A stretch of 32,002 bases of DNA, from assembly GCA_035528995.1 (NCBI GenBank), contig DATKXO010000163.1, positions 1-32,002 on the forward strand, in the 5' to 3' direction. Positions 23,097 through 32,002 of this stretch are shown here, piece after piece; the first letter of the stretch is position 1, and every line of letters starts with the position of its first letter. The notes below the pieces were generated by a model, which worked only from the letters and a program-made list of their open reading frames with translations, was not told the DNA's origin and made no database searches. Source of the DNA: DATKXO01 sp035528995 (GTDB lineage: Bacteria; Planctomycetota; Phycisphaerae; UBA1845). The position numbers and the translations under genes are program-made.

Positions 23097-23696
23097 ATGG
23101 CCGCGAAAGACGACATCGCCATCGCCGACGCGTACGCGGAGGCCCTGCTGGAGCTGTCCGAAGAGCGCGGCAACTCGGACGCGATCCTGACCGAACTGGG
23201 CGAAGTGGCCGGTTTGATCGAGAAGGACGCCGTCCTGGCGGATTTCCTGGCCAGCCCCGCGGTGGACGAACAGGAGCGTGAGGCGGAGCTGGAGAAGATC
23301 TTCCGCGGAAGGATGAACGACCTGCTGCTGGACACACTGCAGGTGGTCAACGCCAAGGACCGCGCGTCCATCATTCCGGCGATCTACGAGCGCTACCGGC
23401 TGGCCCTGCAACGCGCTCGCGGTGACGTCGACGTTCGGGTCACCACGGCCGTCCCACTGACGCGCAAGCTGCTGGATCGCCTTCGCGAGACGCTCAAGCG
23501 GCGCACCGGACGGAAGCCGCTGATCAACGAAGAGGTCGATGCTTCGCTGCTGGGAGGACTGGTGGTCCAGATCGGCGACGAGAAGCTGGACTGCAGCATC
23601 TCGTCGCGGCTGCGCCGGCTTCGCCAGGCCATGCGCGGCCGGGCGTCGCGGGAGATTCACGCGGGCAAGGACTACTTCGAAGCCGTGGAAGGCTAG
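23097..23696 (+). CDS. atpH: F-type ATP synthase subunit delta
   Basis: Subunit delta (OSCP equivalent) joins the peripheral stalk to the top of the alpha-beta hexamer. The product is 199 residues from the ATG at 23097, giving the typical start IAIADAYAEALLELSEE. The frame is open from 23028, but that part lies in the repeat element. The N-terminal six-helix domain spans to about 110. The C-terminal domain has VRVTTAVPLTRKLLDRL and the conserved DASLLGGLVVQIGDEKLDCSI element near 150-172. The Shine-Dalgarno is weak (GGAAA). Standard order is kept, with atpA 29 nt downstream. Confidence 0.94.
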   Translation: MAAKDDIAIADAYAEALLELSEERGNSDAILTELGEVAGLIEKDAVLADFLASPAVDEQEREAELEKIFRGRMNDLLLDTLQVVNAKDRASIIPAIYERYRLALQRARGDVDVRVTTAVPLTRKLLDRLRETLKRRTGRKPLINEEVDASLLGGLVVQIGDEKLDCSISSRLRRLRQAMRGRASREIHAGKDYFEAVEG

Positions 23697-23725
23697 CGGA
23701 ACCATCCGAACAGTAAGGTGCCACG

Positions 23726-25402
<1,677 letters not shown>

Positions 25403-25420
25403 AACAGGTTTCCACGGGAG

Positions 25421-27124
25421 TTGCCCGACCTGGAAGCCCAACGAGACGATCAGCGATGTCCGGACCCATCCGCAAGGAACGACCAGCGTTCAGGCCGATC
25501 GGCCGGCGGCTCGGCGCCGACGGCCCGGTCCGCGCGGCGCCGGTTCGCGGCATGGGCCCTGCTGATCGTCCTGGCGGTCGGCGCCCGACTGCCGGGCATC
25601 ACCACCACCAGCGCCTGGCACGACGAGGCGACCAGCCTGCAGGTCGCCCGACTTGGGCTCTACGATCTGGTGGTGCGGATGTCACTGGCCGACCATCAGC
25701 CACCGCTCATCTATCTGTTGATCAAGCTGTGGGCGATGGTCTCATGGTCACCGGTGTGGCTACGCCTGCTCCCGGTGGCGTTGTCCGTGTGCGGGGTGGT
25801 CTTTGCGGTCTTGTGGCTTCGGCAGTGGGACACGCGGGCCGGCTGGCTGGCCGGGCTGCTAGCGGCCACTTCCCCCATGATGGTTCACTACGCCCAGGAG
25901 CTTCGGGCCTACGCTCTGTTCTACACGGCCCTCCTGGCCGGCCTGTATTGCGGCGAACGGCTCGCCCGGCGGTACACCCGTCGAGCGGCGGTGGGTCTTC
26001 TGTTCTGCACGCTGCTGATGAGCTACGCCCATTACGTGGGCCTGTGCGCCTCGATTGCACTGTGGATCTACGTCGGGCTTCGCGGCGCGGGGTGGCGGCG
26101 AACGGCCGTCCTGGCCTGCGCGTGGATCGTATTGGCCGCCCCGATGTTGGGAGTCGGACTGCTGCACACCTCGCACCGCACGGCCGCCGGCTTCTGGGTG
26201 GTGCCTCTGACGGCGCAGCGATGTGGAGAGCTGGTCGGCTCCTGGATCGGGCTGACCAGCGGGCGGTTCGGCCAGCACGCCTCCATCGGGCTGTGGGAGC
26301 AGGCCGGCGGAACGACCGGGCATTCGTGGGCGGCACTGGCCATGCAAGCCGTCGTGACGGCCGGCGTCGGGTTGGCACTGATCACCGCCCTGGCAACGCG
26401 AGACCGCCCGACACGCGCAGCGGCCGGGGCGATGCTCGCGGCGTCCATCGTGTTCTTCGGCCTGATCGCAATGGTCAGTTGGATGGCCGTCCCGATCGCC
26501 CTGGGGCGGACGACGTTCCCCGCGTTCATTCCGCTGCTCGGTGTCATGGCTCTGTCAGCGGCACATGGAACCCGGCGGGCGCTGCAAACCGTGGGGACCG
26601 TCTGTTGCGCGCTGGTCGCGGGCGTGTGGCTCTTCGTGTCGGTGTCCCTGGCGGCGAGCGACCTGGACCGGCGACCGAACGAGCGCGAACTGTTCGGCGC
26701 CATCGCCCGGCGACTCACACCGGCCGACGTGGTGATCGTTTTCTCACCGGAGATGCAGGCCAGCGCCGGTTACTTCCTGCGCGATTGTGCGACGGCCGAA
26801 CAAATACTCTGCACCGATTTCTCGCGGCTGGAGGACGGTGCGGACGGGGTGCGTTTGAAGCCCGTCCCTCGGAAGCCGGACCCCGGATGGTTCGAGCGCT
26901 TCCGACGGGCGGTCGAAGACGCCCGGGCCGGTCACGCGGACCAGCACGCCGTCTGGCTGATGGACCTCGGACCGCGGTCCGGTGGCGATGCGGATCGACG
27001 CCGGGCGCTGGAATGGATCGAGGCTCGTTACGGAATCGCGGAAAAGACATCGGTGGGGCAGCGCTGGCCGCTCGCGGCCCGACGCTTCCTGCCCCTCGAT
27101 GCGGCCAACGAAGACGCGGACTAG
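25421..27124 (+). CDS. GT-C-type membrane glycosyltransferase inside the atp operon
   Basis: The product is up to 567 residues. The only plausible in-frame starts are a TTG at 25421 or a non-standard codon; no ATG or GTG precedes the first membrane helix (about 42-58). After it comes the luminal-loop motif WHDEA, with Asp68-Glu69, then DHQPPLIYLLIKLW (91-104), both typical of PMT/ArnT-like transferases that use lipid-linked sugars. About ten membrane helices follow, and a soluble C-terminal domain from about 420. The donor and acceptor are unknown. It starts 18 nt after atpA and ends 3 nt before atpG, so it is co-transcribed. Its GC content resembles its neighbours. Confidence 0.8.
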   Translation: MPDLEAQRDDQRCPDPSARNDQRSGRSAGGSAPTARSARRRFAAWALLIVLAVGARLPGITTTSAWHDEATSLQVARLGLYDLVVRMSLADHQPPLIYLLIKLWAMVSWSPVWLRLLPVALSVCGVVFAVLWLRQWDTRAGWLAGLLAATSPMMVHYAQELRAYALFYTALLAGLYCGERLARRYTRRAAVGLLFCTLLMSYAHYVGLCASIALWIYVGLRGAGWRRTAVLACAWIVLAAPMLGVGLLHTSHRTAAGFWVVPLTAQRCGELVGSWIGLTSGRFGQHASIGLWEQAGGTTGHSWAALAMQAVVTAGVGLALITALATRDRPTRAAAGAMLAASIVFFGLIAMVSWMAVPIALGRTTFPAFIPLLGVMALSAAHGTRRALQTVGTVCCALVAGVWLFVSVSLAASDLDRRPNERELFGAIARRLTPADVVIVFSPEMQASAGYFLRDCATAEQILCTDFSRLEDGADGVRLKPVPRKPDPGWFERFRRAVEDARAGHADQHAVWLMDLGPRSGGDADRRRALEWIEARYGIAEKTSVGQRWPLAARRFLPLDAANEDAD

Positions 27125-27127
27125 GTC

Positions 27128-27994
27128 ATGGCTAACCCACGGGTACTGGTCAAACGGCGCAAGGCGGTCCGGAACATCCGCAAGATCACGCGGACCATGC
27201 AGTTGATCGCCACGGCCCGGTTCCAGCAGACCATGGCCCGGGCGACGGCCAGCAGACCTTACGCCGAAAGAATCACCGAGCTGGTCCAGGAACTCGGCGG
27301 CGCCGGCGGCCGGGTCGAGCACCCCCTGCTGGCCGACAACCCGCAGGCCGACCGCTCCGCCCTGCTGGTGGTCACCTCGAACCGGGGTTTGTGCGGCGGA
27401 TACAACAGCAACCTGCTTCGGGCGGCCAACGAGCATCTTGCCGGCCACGAGTCGGTCGATCTGCACATGGTGGGCAAGAAGGGAGTCGCTTACTTCCGGT
27501 TTCTGGGTCGGCCGATGGCCAGAACCGTCGCGGATTTCCCCGACATGCCGAAGTTCGCCGACGTCGAGCCGATGGCCGAGGAGTTCATGGCCCAGTACCG
27601 CGCCGGGCGGTATTCGGCCGTCCACGTGGTGCACATGCGGTATCTCTCGGTGGCCAGCCAGGTGCCGGCCTGCATCCAACTGTTGCCCGTCCGGCGGGAA
27701 GCGACGGCCGAACCCGAGCCCGCGGCGGAGGCGGAAACACAATACGACTTCAGTCCGCCGCCGGCCGAACTGCTGGCCGAACTGCTGCCGGCCACGGTCA
27801 AGGTGAGGCTCTTCCAGTGCTTCACGGACGCGACGGTCAGCGAGCAGGTGGCCCGCATGGTGGCCATGAAGGCCGCCACCGACGCGGCCGACGACATGAT
27901 CAAGCTGCTCAGCCGGCACTACAACCGGGCCAGGCAGTCGCAGATTACGAGTGAACTGTTGGACATCATCGGAGGAGCCGAAGCGCTGAAGTGA
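27128..27994 (+). CDS. atpG: F-type ATP synthase subunit gamma
   Basis: Gamma is the central rotor shaft. The product is 288 residues. The N-terminal helix has KRRKAVRNIRKITRTMQLIATARFQ, where the conserved MxxIAxxR pattern is clear. The Rossmann-like core carries SNRGLCGGYN (about 84-93). A Pro/Glu/Ala-rich insertion lies near 193-215. The C-terminal helix has VSEQVARMVAMKAATDAADDM and then NRARQSQITSELLDIIGGAEAL, the standard ending. The stop codon contributes to a GAGG Shine-Dalgarno for the next gene. The start lies 3 nt after the glycosyltransferase stop. Confidence 0.96.
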   Translation: MANPRVLVKRRKAVRNIRKITRTMQLIATARFQQTMARATASRPYAERITELVQELGGAGGRVEHPLLADNPQADRSALLVVTSNRGLCGGYNSNLLRAANEHLAGHESVDLHMVGKKGVAYFRFLGRPMARTVADFPDMPKFADVEPMAEEFMAQYRAGRYSAVHVVHMRYLSVASQVPACIQLLPVRREATAEPEPAAEAETQYDFSPPPAELLAELLPATVKVRLFQCFTDATVSEQVARMVAMKAATDAADDMIKLLSRHYNRARQSQITSELLDIIGGAEALK

Positions 27995-28003
27995 GGCATA
28001 GTG

Positions 28004-28429
28004 ATGCCGTATCGATACGCGGGCGTAACCGAACAGCGAAAGGCCTCGATTCATCGTCGAGACGACGCGGAAGCCTTGCGTGGGGCCAAGCGCTGGTGGG
28101 GCTCGATGTACATGCTCGGCTATGCCGTCGAATGCAGTCTCAAAGCTCGGCTGATGGAGCGGTTTAGCGCGTTCCATCTGCAGGACCTTGAGAGGGAGCT
28201 GTCGGACCGACTGCAGAAGCAGGTTGACCTCCGCACCCACAGCCTGGACATTCTGTTGGAGTACACGCAGAGCGAGCATCGCCTTAGCGAGATAGGCGAG
28301 GATTTCAACGTCTGTCGTCGGTGGCGGGTCGAATGGCGCTATCGCCCAACTCTGGGAACCGAACAGGCGTGCGAGGAGTTCTTTGAGGCCTGTGACGCGT
28401 TTCTGCTTTTTGTTGCCCACAACGTCTAG
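28004..28429 (+). CDS. HEPN-domain-like protein inserted between atpG and atpD
   Basis: The product is 141 residues from the ATG at 28004, 7 nt after a GAGG that overlaps the atpG stop; a GTG at 28001 is also possible. An early helix RRDDAEALRGAKRW leads into MYMLGYAVECSLKARLMER (36-53), the GYAxECxLKA motif typical of HEPN proteins. THSLDILLEY follows (78-87), then WRVEWRYRP (107-115) and a last helix EEFFEACDAFLLFV. R53 and H58 fit the RX4H RNase-like spacing, and R77-T-H79 lies nearby, but the placement of the active pair is uncertain. GC is lower than in the flanking atp genes. Function is unknown; a toxin or RNA-binding role is inference. Confidence 0.7.
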   Translation: MPYRYAGVTEQRKASIHRRDDAEALRGAKRWWGSMYMLGYAVECSLKARLMERFSAFHLQDLERELSDRLQKQVDLRTHSLDILLEYTQSEHRLSEIGEDFNVCRRWRVEWRYRPTLGTEQACEEFFEACDAFLLFVAHNV

Positions 28430-28441
28430 AAGAGGTGCCGA

Positions 28442-28705
28442 ATGAGCGCGACCCCCGATCCAGTACTCGACGAGATTGAAGGAATACTGCGTCAGCACTT
28501 TCCGCGGGATACGGTTGATGTTTCTCTCAGCGGTATTCGAGACAACATCCATGTCATTGTTGTGTCGCGGACCCTCGATGACATGACGGAACGGCAGAAG
28601 CAGGAACATCTGTGGGGGTTGCTGAGAGACAGTGGTCTCGGCGACGAAGTGCTTAACCGCATCTCGATGATCCTTCCCCTAAGCCTTGAGGAATTGAATC
28701 GATGA
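28442..28705 (+). CDS. Small 87-residue partner of the HEPN-like protein, possibly BolA-fold
   Basis: It starts 12 nt after the HEPN stop, with GAGGTG just upstream, so the two are co-translated. A first helix (about 8-20) is followed by a strand VDVSLSGI, then DNIHVIVVSR (34-43), a turn DDMTERQKQEHLWGLL (46-61), and an ILPLSLEEL end (77-85). The order of a His-Val strand, VVS, a xxMTERQ helix and a final xLSxEE resembles the BolA fold (HFRVxIVS-F-G-ERH-TPEE), but the BolA Cys/His ligands are not all there. There is no GSxxxG nucleotidyltransferase motif, so it is not an MNT antitoxin. GC is among the lowest in the window. Function is unknown. Confidence 0.6.
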   Translation: MSATPDPVLDEIEGILRQHFPRDTVDVSLSGIRDNIHVIVVSRTLDDMTERQKQEHLWGLLRDSGLGDEVLNRISMILPLSLEELNR

Positions 28706-28750
28706 CCGGCCGAGCGGACGATTCGTCAATACGAATCCGGAGAGTATGAC

Positions 28751-30220
28751 GTGGTCAACGCCGACAACTACGGAACGGTAATCCAGGTAATCGGCTCCAC
28801 CCTCGATGCCGAGTTCGAGGAAGGGAAGCTGCCCACCTTGTACAACGCCTTGAAGGTCGAGGTGACCCGGACCGTGCTGGGACAGTCCACCACCGAGACC
28901 CTGTGGTGCGAAGTCGCACAACACCTGGGCGGCGGGAAGATCCGGGCGGTGGCCCTGGGCTCGACCGACGGGCTGCAACGCGGATCTCGCATCCTCGACA
29001 CCGGCAGCCCGGTCAGTGTCCCTACCGGACCGGGTACGCTGGGCCGGGTGTTCAACCTGGTCGGCGAGCCGGTCGACGGGCGAGGGCCCGTCGAGGTCGA
29101 GGAGTGGCGCCCCATCCACCGGGAGCCCATCCCGCTGTCGGAACTGGAGCCCAAGACCGAGATGATGGAGACGGGCATCAAGGTCATCGACCTGCTGGCC
29201 CCCTTTGTCCGCGGCGGCAAGATCGGGCTGTTCGGCGGCGCCGGCCTGGGCAAGACGGTCATCATCCAGGAGATGATCGCCCGCATCGCCCGCGAACACA
29301 GCGGCTACTCGGTCTTCGCCGGCATCGGCGAGCGCACCCGAGAGGGCAACGACCTCTGGCTCGAGATGCAGGAGGCCGAGTTCAAGGACACCGAGGGCAA
29401 CGTCAAGAAAGTCCTGGAGCACACGGCCATGGTCTTCGGCCAGATGAACGAACCGCCCGGCGCCCGTCTGCGGGCCGGGCTGGCCGCCCTGACCATGGCC
29501 GAGTACTTCCGCGATCAGTCCGGCGCCGACACGCTGCTGTTCATCGACAACATCTTCCGTTTCTCGCAGGCCGGCTCGGAGGTGTCCGCCCTGCTCGGAC
29601 GCATGCCCAGCGCCGTGGGCTATCAGCCGACACTGGGCACCGAGATGGGCGAGCTGCAGGAGCGCATCACCTCCACCAAGGCCGGCGCGGTCACCAGCGT
29701 GCAGGCCATTTACGTTCCGGCCGACGACCTGACCGACCCGGCGCCGGCCACCACCTTCACCCACCTCGACGCATTCATCGTGCTCGAGCGCGGCATCAGC
29801 GAGAAAGGCATCTACCCGGCCATCGACCCGCTGAAGTCGTCCTCGCGCATCCTCGATCCGCAGTACGTCGGCGAGCGGCATTACGAGGTGGCCCGCAGGG
29901 TCCAGACCATCCTGCAGCGCTACCGCGACCTGCAGGACATCATCGCCATCCTCGGCGTCGAGGAACTCAGCGAGGAGGACAAGCTGGTCGTCGCCCGGGC
30001 CCGGCGGATGGAACGGTTCCTGTCGCAACCGTTCTATCTGGCCGAACAGTTCACCGGCTTCCCCGGCAGCTACACCCGCGTGGACGACACCATCCGCAGC
30101 TTCGAGGAGTTGTACGAGGGCAAATGGGACCATCTGCCCGAGGCGGCCTTCATGTACGTCGGCGGCATCGAGGAGGCGGCCGCCAAGGCCGAGCGGCTCG
30201 CGGCCGAGGCGGCGGCGTAG
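28751..30220 (+). CDS. atpD: F-type ATP synthase subunit beta
   Basis: Beta carries the catalytic sites. The product is 489 residues. Walker A is GGAGLGKT (162-169), the catalytic Glu lies in GIGERTREGN (about 194), and Walker B is TLLFIDNIFRF (about 261-271). The DELSEED equivalent is EELSEED (404-410). The start is a GTG at 28751 with GGAG 8 nt upstream; an ATG at 28746 is out of frame. The upstream 45 nt follow the HEPN pair, so this gene probably depends on read-through from the same transcript. All catalytic elements are intact. Confidence 0.97.
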   Translation: MVNADNYGTVIQVIGSTLDAEFEEGKLPTLYNALKVEVTRTVLGQSTTETLWCEVAQHLGGGKIRAVALGSTDGLQRGSRILDTGSPVSVPTGPGTLGRVFNLVGEPVDGRGPVEVEEWRPIHREPIPLSELEPKTEMMETGIKVIDLLAPFVRGGKIGLFGGAGLGKTVIIQEMIARIAREHSGYSVFAGIGERTREGNDLWLEMQEAEFKDTEGNVKKVLEHTAMVFGQMNEPPGARLRAGLAALTMAEYFRDQSGADTLLFIDNIFRFSQAGSEVSALLGRMPSAVGYQPTLGTEMGELQERITSTKAGAVTSVQAIYVPADDLTDPAPATTFTHLDAFIVLERGISEKGIYPAIDPLKSSSRILDPQYVGERHYEVARRVQTILQRYRDLQDIIAILGVEELSEEDKLVVARARRMERFLSQPFYLAEQFTGFPGSYTRVDDTIRSFEELYEGKWDHLPEAAFMYVGGIEEAAAKAERLAAEAAA

Positions 30221-30244
30221 GTTCTGACGGAGACGATCTGACCC

Positions 30245-30646
30245 ATGGCCACCGGCAAACTGCTACGCTGTCAGCTCATCACGCCCGATCGCGCGGTGCT
30301 CGACACCGAGGCCGCCGCGGTCGTCTTCCCCGCCCATGACGGGCAGATGGGCGTGCTGCACAACCGGGCGCCCCTGCTGTGCAAAATGGGCATCGGCATC
30401 TGTCGGATCACCACACCGGACCGGCCCCGCAGCTACTATGTGGACGGCGGCTTCGCCCGGATGCTGGGCAACTGCCTGACGATTCTCACCGAGCACGCCT
30501 GCTCCGGCGAGGAGGTCGACGTGGCCGCCGCCGAACAGGAACTGGCCGACGCCCGGTCGATGCGTGCGGCCGACCTTGCGGCTCAGGAAGACCGCCTGCG
30601 AGCGATCGCCCGGGCCAGCGCCAAAATCAGACTTTCCAAGTCGTAA
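30245..30646 (+). CDS. atpC: F-type ATP synthase subunit epsilon
   Basis: Epsilon couples gamma to the c-ring and can inhibit ATP hydrolysis. The product is 133 residues. The N-terminal beta sandwich has LLRCQLITPDRAVLD and AHDGQMGVLHNRAPLL, the usual signature, followed by YYVDGGFARMLGN. The C-terminal helical hairpin is VDVAAAEQELADARSMRA and then a basic helix to the end. A GGAG lies upstream of the ATG. It is the last gene of the operon, 24 nt after atpD, in the standard order. Confidence 0.95.
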   Translation: MATGKLLRCQLITPDRAVLDTEAAAVVFPAHDGQMGVLHNRAPLLCKMGIGICRITTPDRPRSYYVDGGFARMLGNCLTILTEHACSGEEVDVAAAEQELADARSMRAADLAAQEDRLRAIARASAKIRLSKS

Positions 30647-30657
30647 TTAACGAGGAT

Positions 30658-30677
30658 CACACCGCCGAGCCGGTGTG
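30658..30677. terminator. Weak hairpin after atpC
   Basis: CACACCG and CGGTGTG form a 7-bp stem with a 6-nt loop 12 nt after the atpC stop, without a T-run. It is the only inverted repeat near the end of the ATP synthase operon that I can support. The 265-nt gap to the convergent response-regulator gene otherwise shows no gene; a run of six A (30736-30741) is a T-run on the minus strand, but I found no stem before it. Confidence 0.3.
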
Positions 30678-30911
30678 GAAACCGGCCTCGCCAGACGTGT
30701 TGTCTCCCACAGGGACCACCGGCACAGGCGCGCAAAAAACCGGGTGACGGCACTGACGGGTCGGGGATTGCAGGGGAGAGTCAGTACCGCACCCAGTTAC
30801 ACTGTTGTCTTCCGCTGAACTGCCATTCTGTATATCGAAGAGTGGCGTCGGCGCGACTATGGGGAATCTCCCCCAAATTCGATTCGACAGGTGTCGCACA
30901 GGCGGTGCGGG

Positions 30912-31559
30912 TCAGGCTTGAATGATCTTCTCTCTGATGGCGAACCGGGCCAGCTCGACTCGATCGTGGATGCCGAGTTTCTTCATCAGGGCGGCTTTGT
31001 GCTTGTCCGCGGTCTTGTAACTCACGTTGAGAATCACGGCCGCCTCTTTAAGACTGTACCCCTGGGCCAGCACGCCGAGCAGCTCTCGCTCCCGAACGGT
31101 GAGCTTGTCGAGCGGGGACCTCACCGGCTGGCCGAGGCGCACCGGACCCTGGTCCGTCGCCATATCCTCCAGGGCGCCCGGCGGATAATGGAGCCTTCCG
31201 GCCATCACATCGTGGATCGCGGCCCGCATCCGATCGAAGCCGCCGCCCTTGCACACGAAGCCACTGGCACCGGCCCGGATTGATTCGGCGATGTAGCTGT
31301 TTTCCGGCAGCCCGGTGAAGACGATGCTACGAGCGTCCGGCACCTTCTCGTGAATCCGCCGCAGGGCGTCAAAGCAGTTGATGCCGGGCATGGCAATGTC
31401 CATCAGGACAACGTCAGGCCGATGCTCCAGGGCCATGGCCATCGCTTCCTGGCCGTTGGTAGCCTCGGCCACCACGGTCATGTCCGCTTCCGCGTTGATC
31501 TGCAGGCGCAGGGCCTCCAGCACGATGAGGTGGTCGTCCGCAACGAGGACACGGATCAT
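30912..31559 (-). CDS. NarL/FixJ (LuxR-type) response regulator
   Basis: The product is 215 residues from the ATG at 31559, supported by GGAG 7 nt upstream; the longer open frame begins in repeat-rich sequence. The receiver domain has Asp8/Asp9 (VADDH), phosphoacceptor Asp54 in VVLMDIAMPG, Thr82 and Lys104 (FVCKGG). The DNA-binding domain has LTVRERELLGVLAQGYSLKEAA and the recognition-helix region VSYKTADKHKAALMKKLGI, typical of LuxR-type helix-turn-helix proteins. No cognate kinase is adjacent, so it is an orphan within this window and its targets are unknown. It is convergent with the atp operon. Confidence 0.92.
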   Translation of the reverse strand: MIRVLVADDHLIVLEALRLQINAEADMTVVAEATNGQEAMAMALEHRPDVVLMDIAMPGINCFDALRRIHEKVPDARSIVFTGLPENSYIAESIRAGASGFVCKGGGFDRMRAAIHDVMAGRLHYPPGALEDMATDQGPVRLGQPVRSPLDKLTVRERELLGVLAQGYSLKEAAVILNVSYKTADKHKAALMKKLGIHDRVELARFAIREKIIQA

Positions 31560-31816
31560 CCCCCAACTCCACAACGCAGGGCGGCGCCCCGACCGCGCTT
31601 CCTGCCCACGAGGGTAAGCGAAGGCCGCCGGTGCCGCGAACCCCGTCCCCTGCCGGCACAGCATGCACGTCAGGCGGCCAGGGCGGAATAAGGTATATGC
31701 CCCATATCGGGCCTTATCTGCGACAGTCGCTGATGCATGCGGCTCGCCAACGTCGGGCGCACCTGCGGGGCGGAGCGCATCTGGCACCTCGGCCGCGTGA
31801 CGGTTTAGGTGGGTGC

Positions 31817-31839
31817 CACTGGCAGCTTGCCTGCCAGTG
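31817..31839. repeat. Perfect palindromic hairpin CACTGGCAG/CTGCCAGTG
   Basis: A perfect 9-bp stem with loop CTTGC is flanked further out by GGTGGGTG on the left and CACGCCCACC on the right, so the pairing may extend. It shares GGCAGCTTGCC with 22969-22979, beside the atpF-atpH repeat. I recall similar TGCCACTGGC-type palindromes scattered in planctomycete genomes, but cannot check that here. It is likely a dispersed repeat unit. Confidence 0.55.
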
Positions 31840-31921
31840 TGTGTGCTCCACACGCCCACCCGAGAGACCGCACGGGCGGACAAGCCGAGGCTGTCCGACA
31901 ATTGACGAGCGTAAAATAGTA

Positions 31922-31974
31922 GCCTCCATATGGTTATGTGAAGCGAACAACTAGCACATAGCCAGCATGGAGGC
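31922..31974 (+). promoter_or_regulatory. Long stem-loop that would pair the Shine-Dalgarno of the edge gene
   Basis: GCCTCCAT (31922-31929) pairs with ATGGAGGC (31967-31974), and TGGTTATGTG (31931-31940) pairs with CACATAGCCA (31955-31964) through one G-T pair; the loop is 14 nt. The 3' arm contains GGAGG (31969-31973), the Shine-Dalgarno of the ATG at 31980, so folding would hide it. Such sequestration is known for IS200 transposase mRNA, among others; here the role is inference. Confidence 0.55.
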
Positions 31975-31979
31975 TTGGG

Positions 31980-32002
31980 ATGCCAGACAGTGCCACGGAG
32001 GG
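31980..32002 (+). CDS. Start of a gene cut by the right window edge
   Basis: An ATG at 31980 lies 6 nt after a perfect GGAGG. The seven full codons read MPDSATE, too few to identify the product. An alternative frame starts at the ATG at 31967 and is also open to the edge. The palindromic surroundings hint at a mobile element, but nothing in these residues shows it. Confidence 0.35.

Larger units (their letters stand above)
31560..31979. other. Repeat-rich intergenic region at the right edge
   Basis: No convincing gene is seen in these 420 nt before the partial frame at 31980. The stretch holds three inverted repeats: an imperfect dyad ATAAGG-ATAT/ATAT-CCTTAT at 31688-31717 (a possible operator for the response regulator), a perfect hairpin at 31817-31839, and a long stem at 31922-31974. 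The last 100 nt are more AT-rich than the rest of the window. Confidence 0.5.

Noticed and set aside
25456..27135. A 559-codon plus-strand frame with an ATG start, overlapping the glycosyltransferase
   Set aside because: The other frame gives membrane helices and GT-C motifs; this one gives Arg/Gly/Pro-rich sequence with no helices. Its ATG is not evidence for the gene start.
26744..28609. A 621-codon minus-strand frame antisense to atpG and the HEPN-like gene
   Set aside because: It is a GC-bias shadow; the plus-strand genes have family motifs and Shine-Dalgarno sequences.
28442..28705. The small partner as an MNT-type nucleotidyltransferase antitoxin
   Set aside because: It lacks the GSxxxG and DxD motifs and is too divergent in strand order; the HEPN-MNT label would be unsupported.

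Overview
The window looks like chromosome from a GC-rich planctomycete, probably Phycisphaerae or a relative. This is inferred from gene content and style: a PEP-CTERM sorting tail, dockerin-like Asp-rich repeats, ATP synthase c and b subunits with signal-peptide-like N-termini, and a clustered flagellar basal-body operon. No rRNA, tRNA or CRISPR array was seen.

Region 1 (1-14992, all minus strand) is a flagellar cluster read right to left: a TPR membrane protein, a FlgN-like chaperone, a soluble histidine kinase and an NtrC-type sigma-54 activator, then flgB, flgC, fliE, fliF, fliG, fliH, fliI, fliJ, a MotE-like protein, fliK and the start of flgD, which runs off the left edge. It encodes the proximal rod, MS ring, switch, export ATPase complex, hook-length ruler and hook cap. 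A sigma-54-like -24/-12 element lies between the activator gene and flgB, which fits a two-tier circuit.

Region 2 (15447-20000) holds unrelated single genes: a typical 2-Cys peroxiredoxin (plus strand); a 701-residue secreted protein (minus strand) that looks like a PEP-CTERM protein fused in frame to a second secreted protein with a dockerin-like end; and aspartate-semialdehyde dehydrogenase (minus strand). The secreted-protein gene may have a structured leader of about 330 nt. The asd gene has a good -35 element and a dyad over its start site.

Region 3 (20074-30646, plus strand) is a complete F-type ATP synthase operon, atpZ-atpI-atpB-atpE-atpF-atpH-atpA-atpG-atpD-atpC. It carries two insertions: a GT-C-type membrane glycosyltransferase between atpA and atpG, and a two-gene lower-GC cassette (HEPN-like protein plus an 87-residue, possibly BolA-fold protein) between atpG and atpD. 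The cassette is the best candidate here for an undescribed system. A palindromic repeat element sits between atpF and atpH.

Region 4 (30912-32002) holds a NarL/LuxR-type response regulator (minus strand), a repeat-rich intergenic stretch, and the first codons of a rightward gene whose Shine-Dalgarno sequence lies inside a long hairpin at the right edge.
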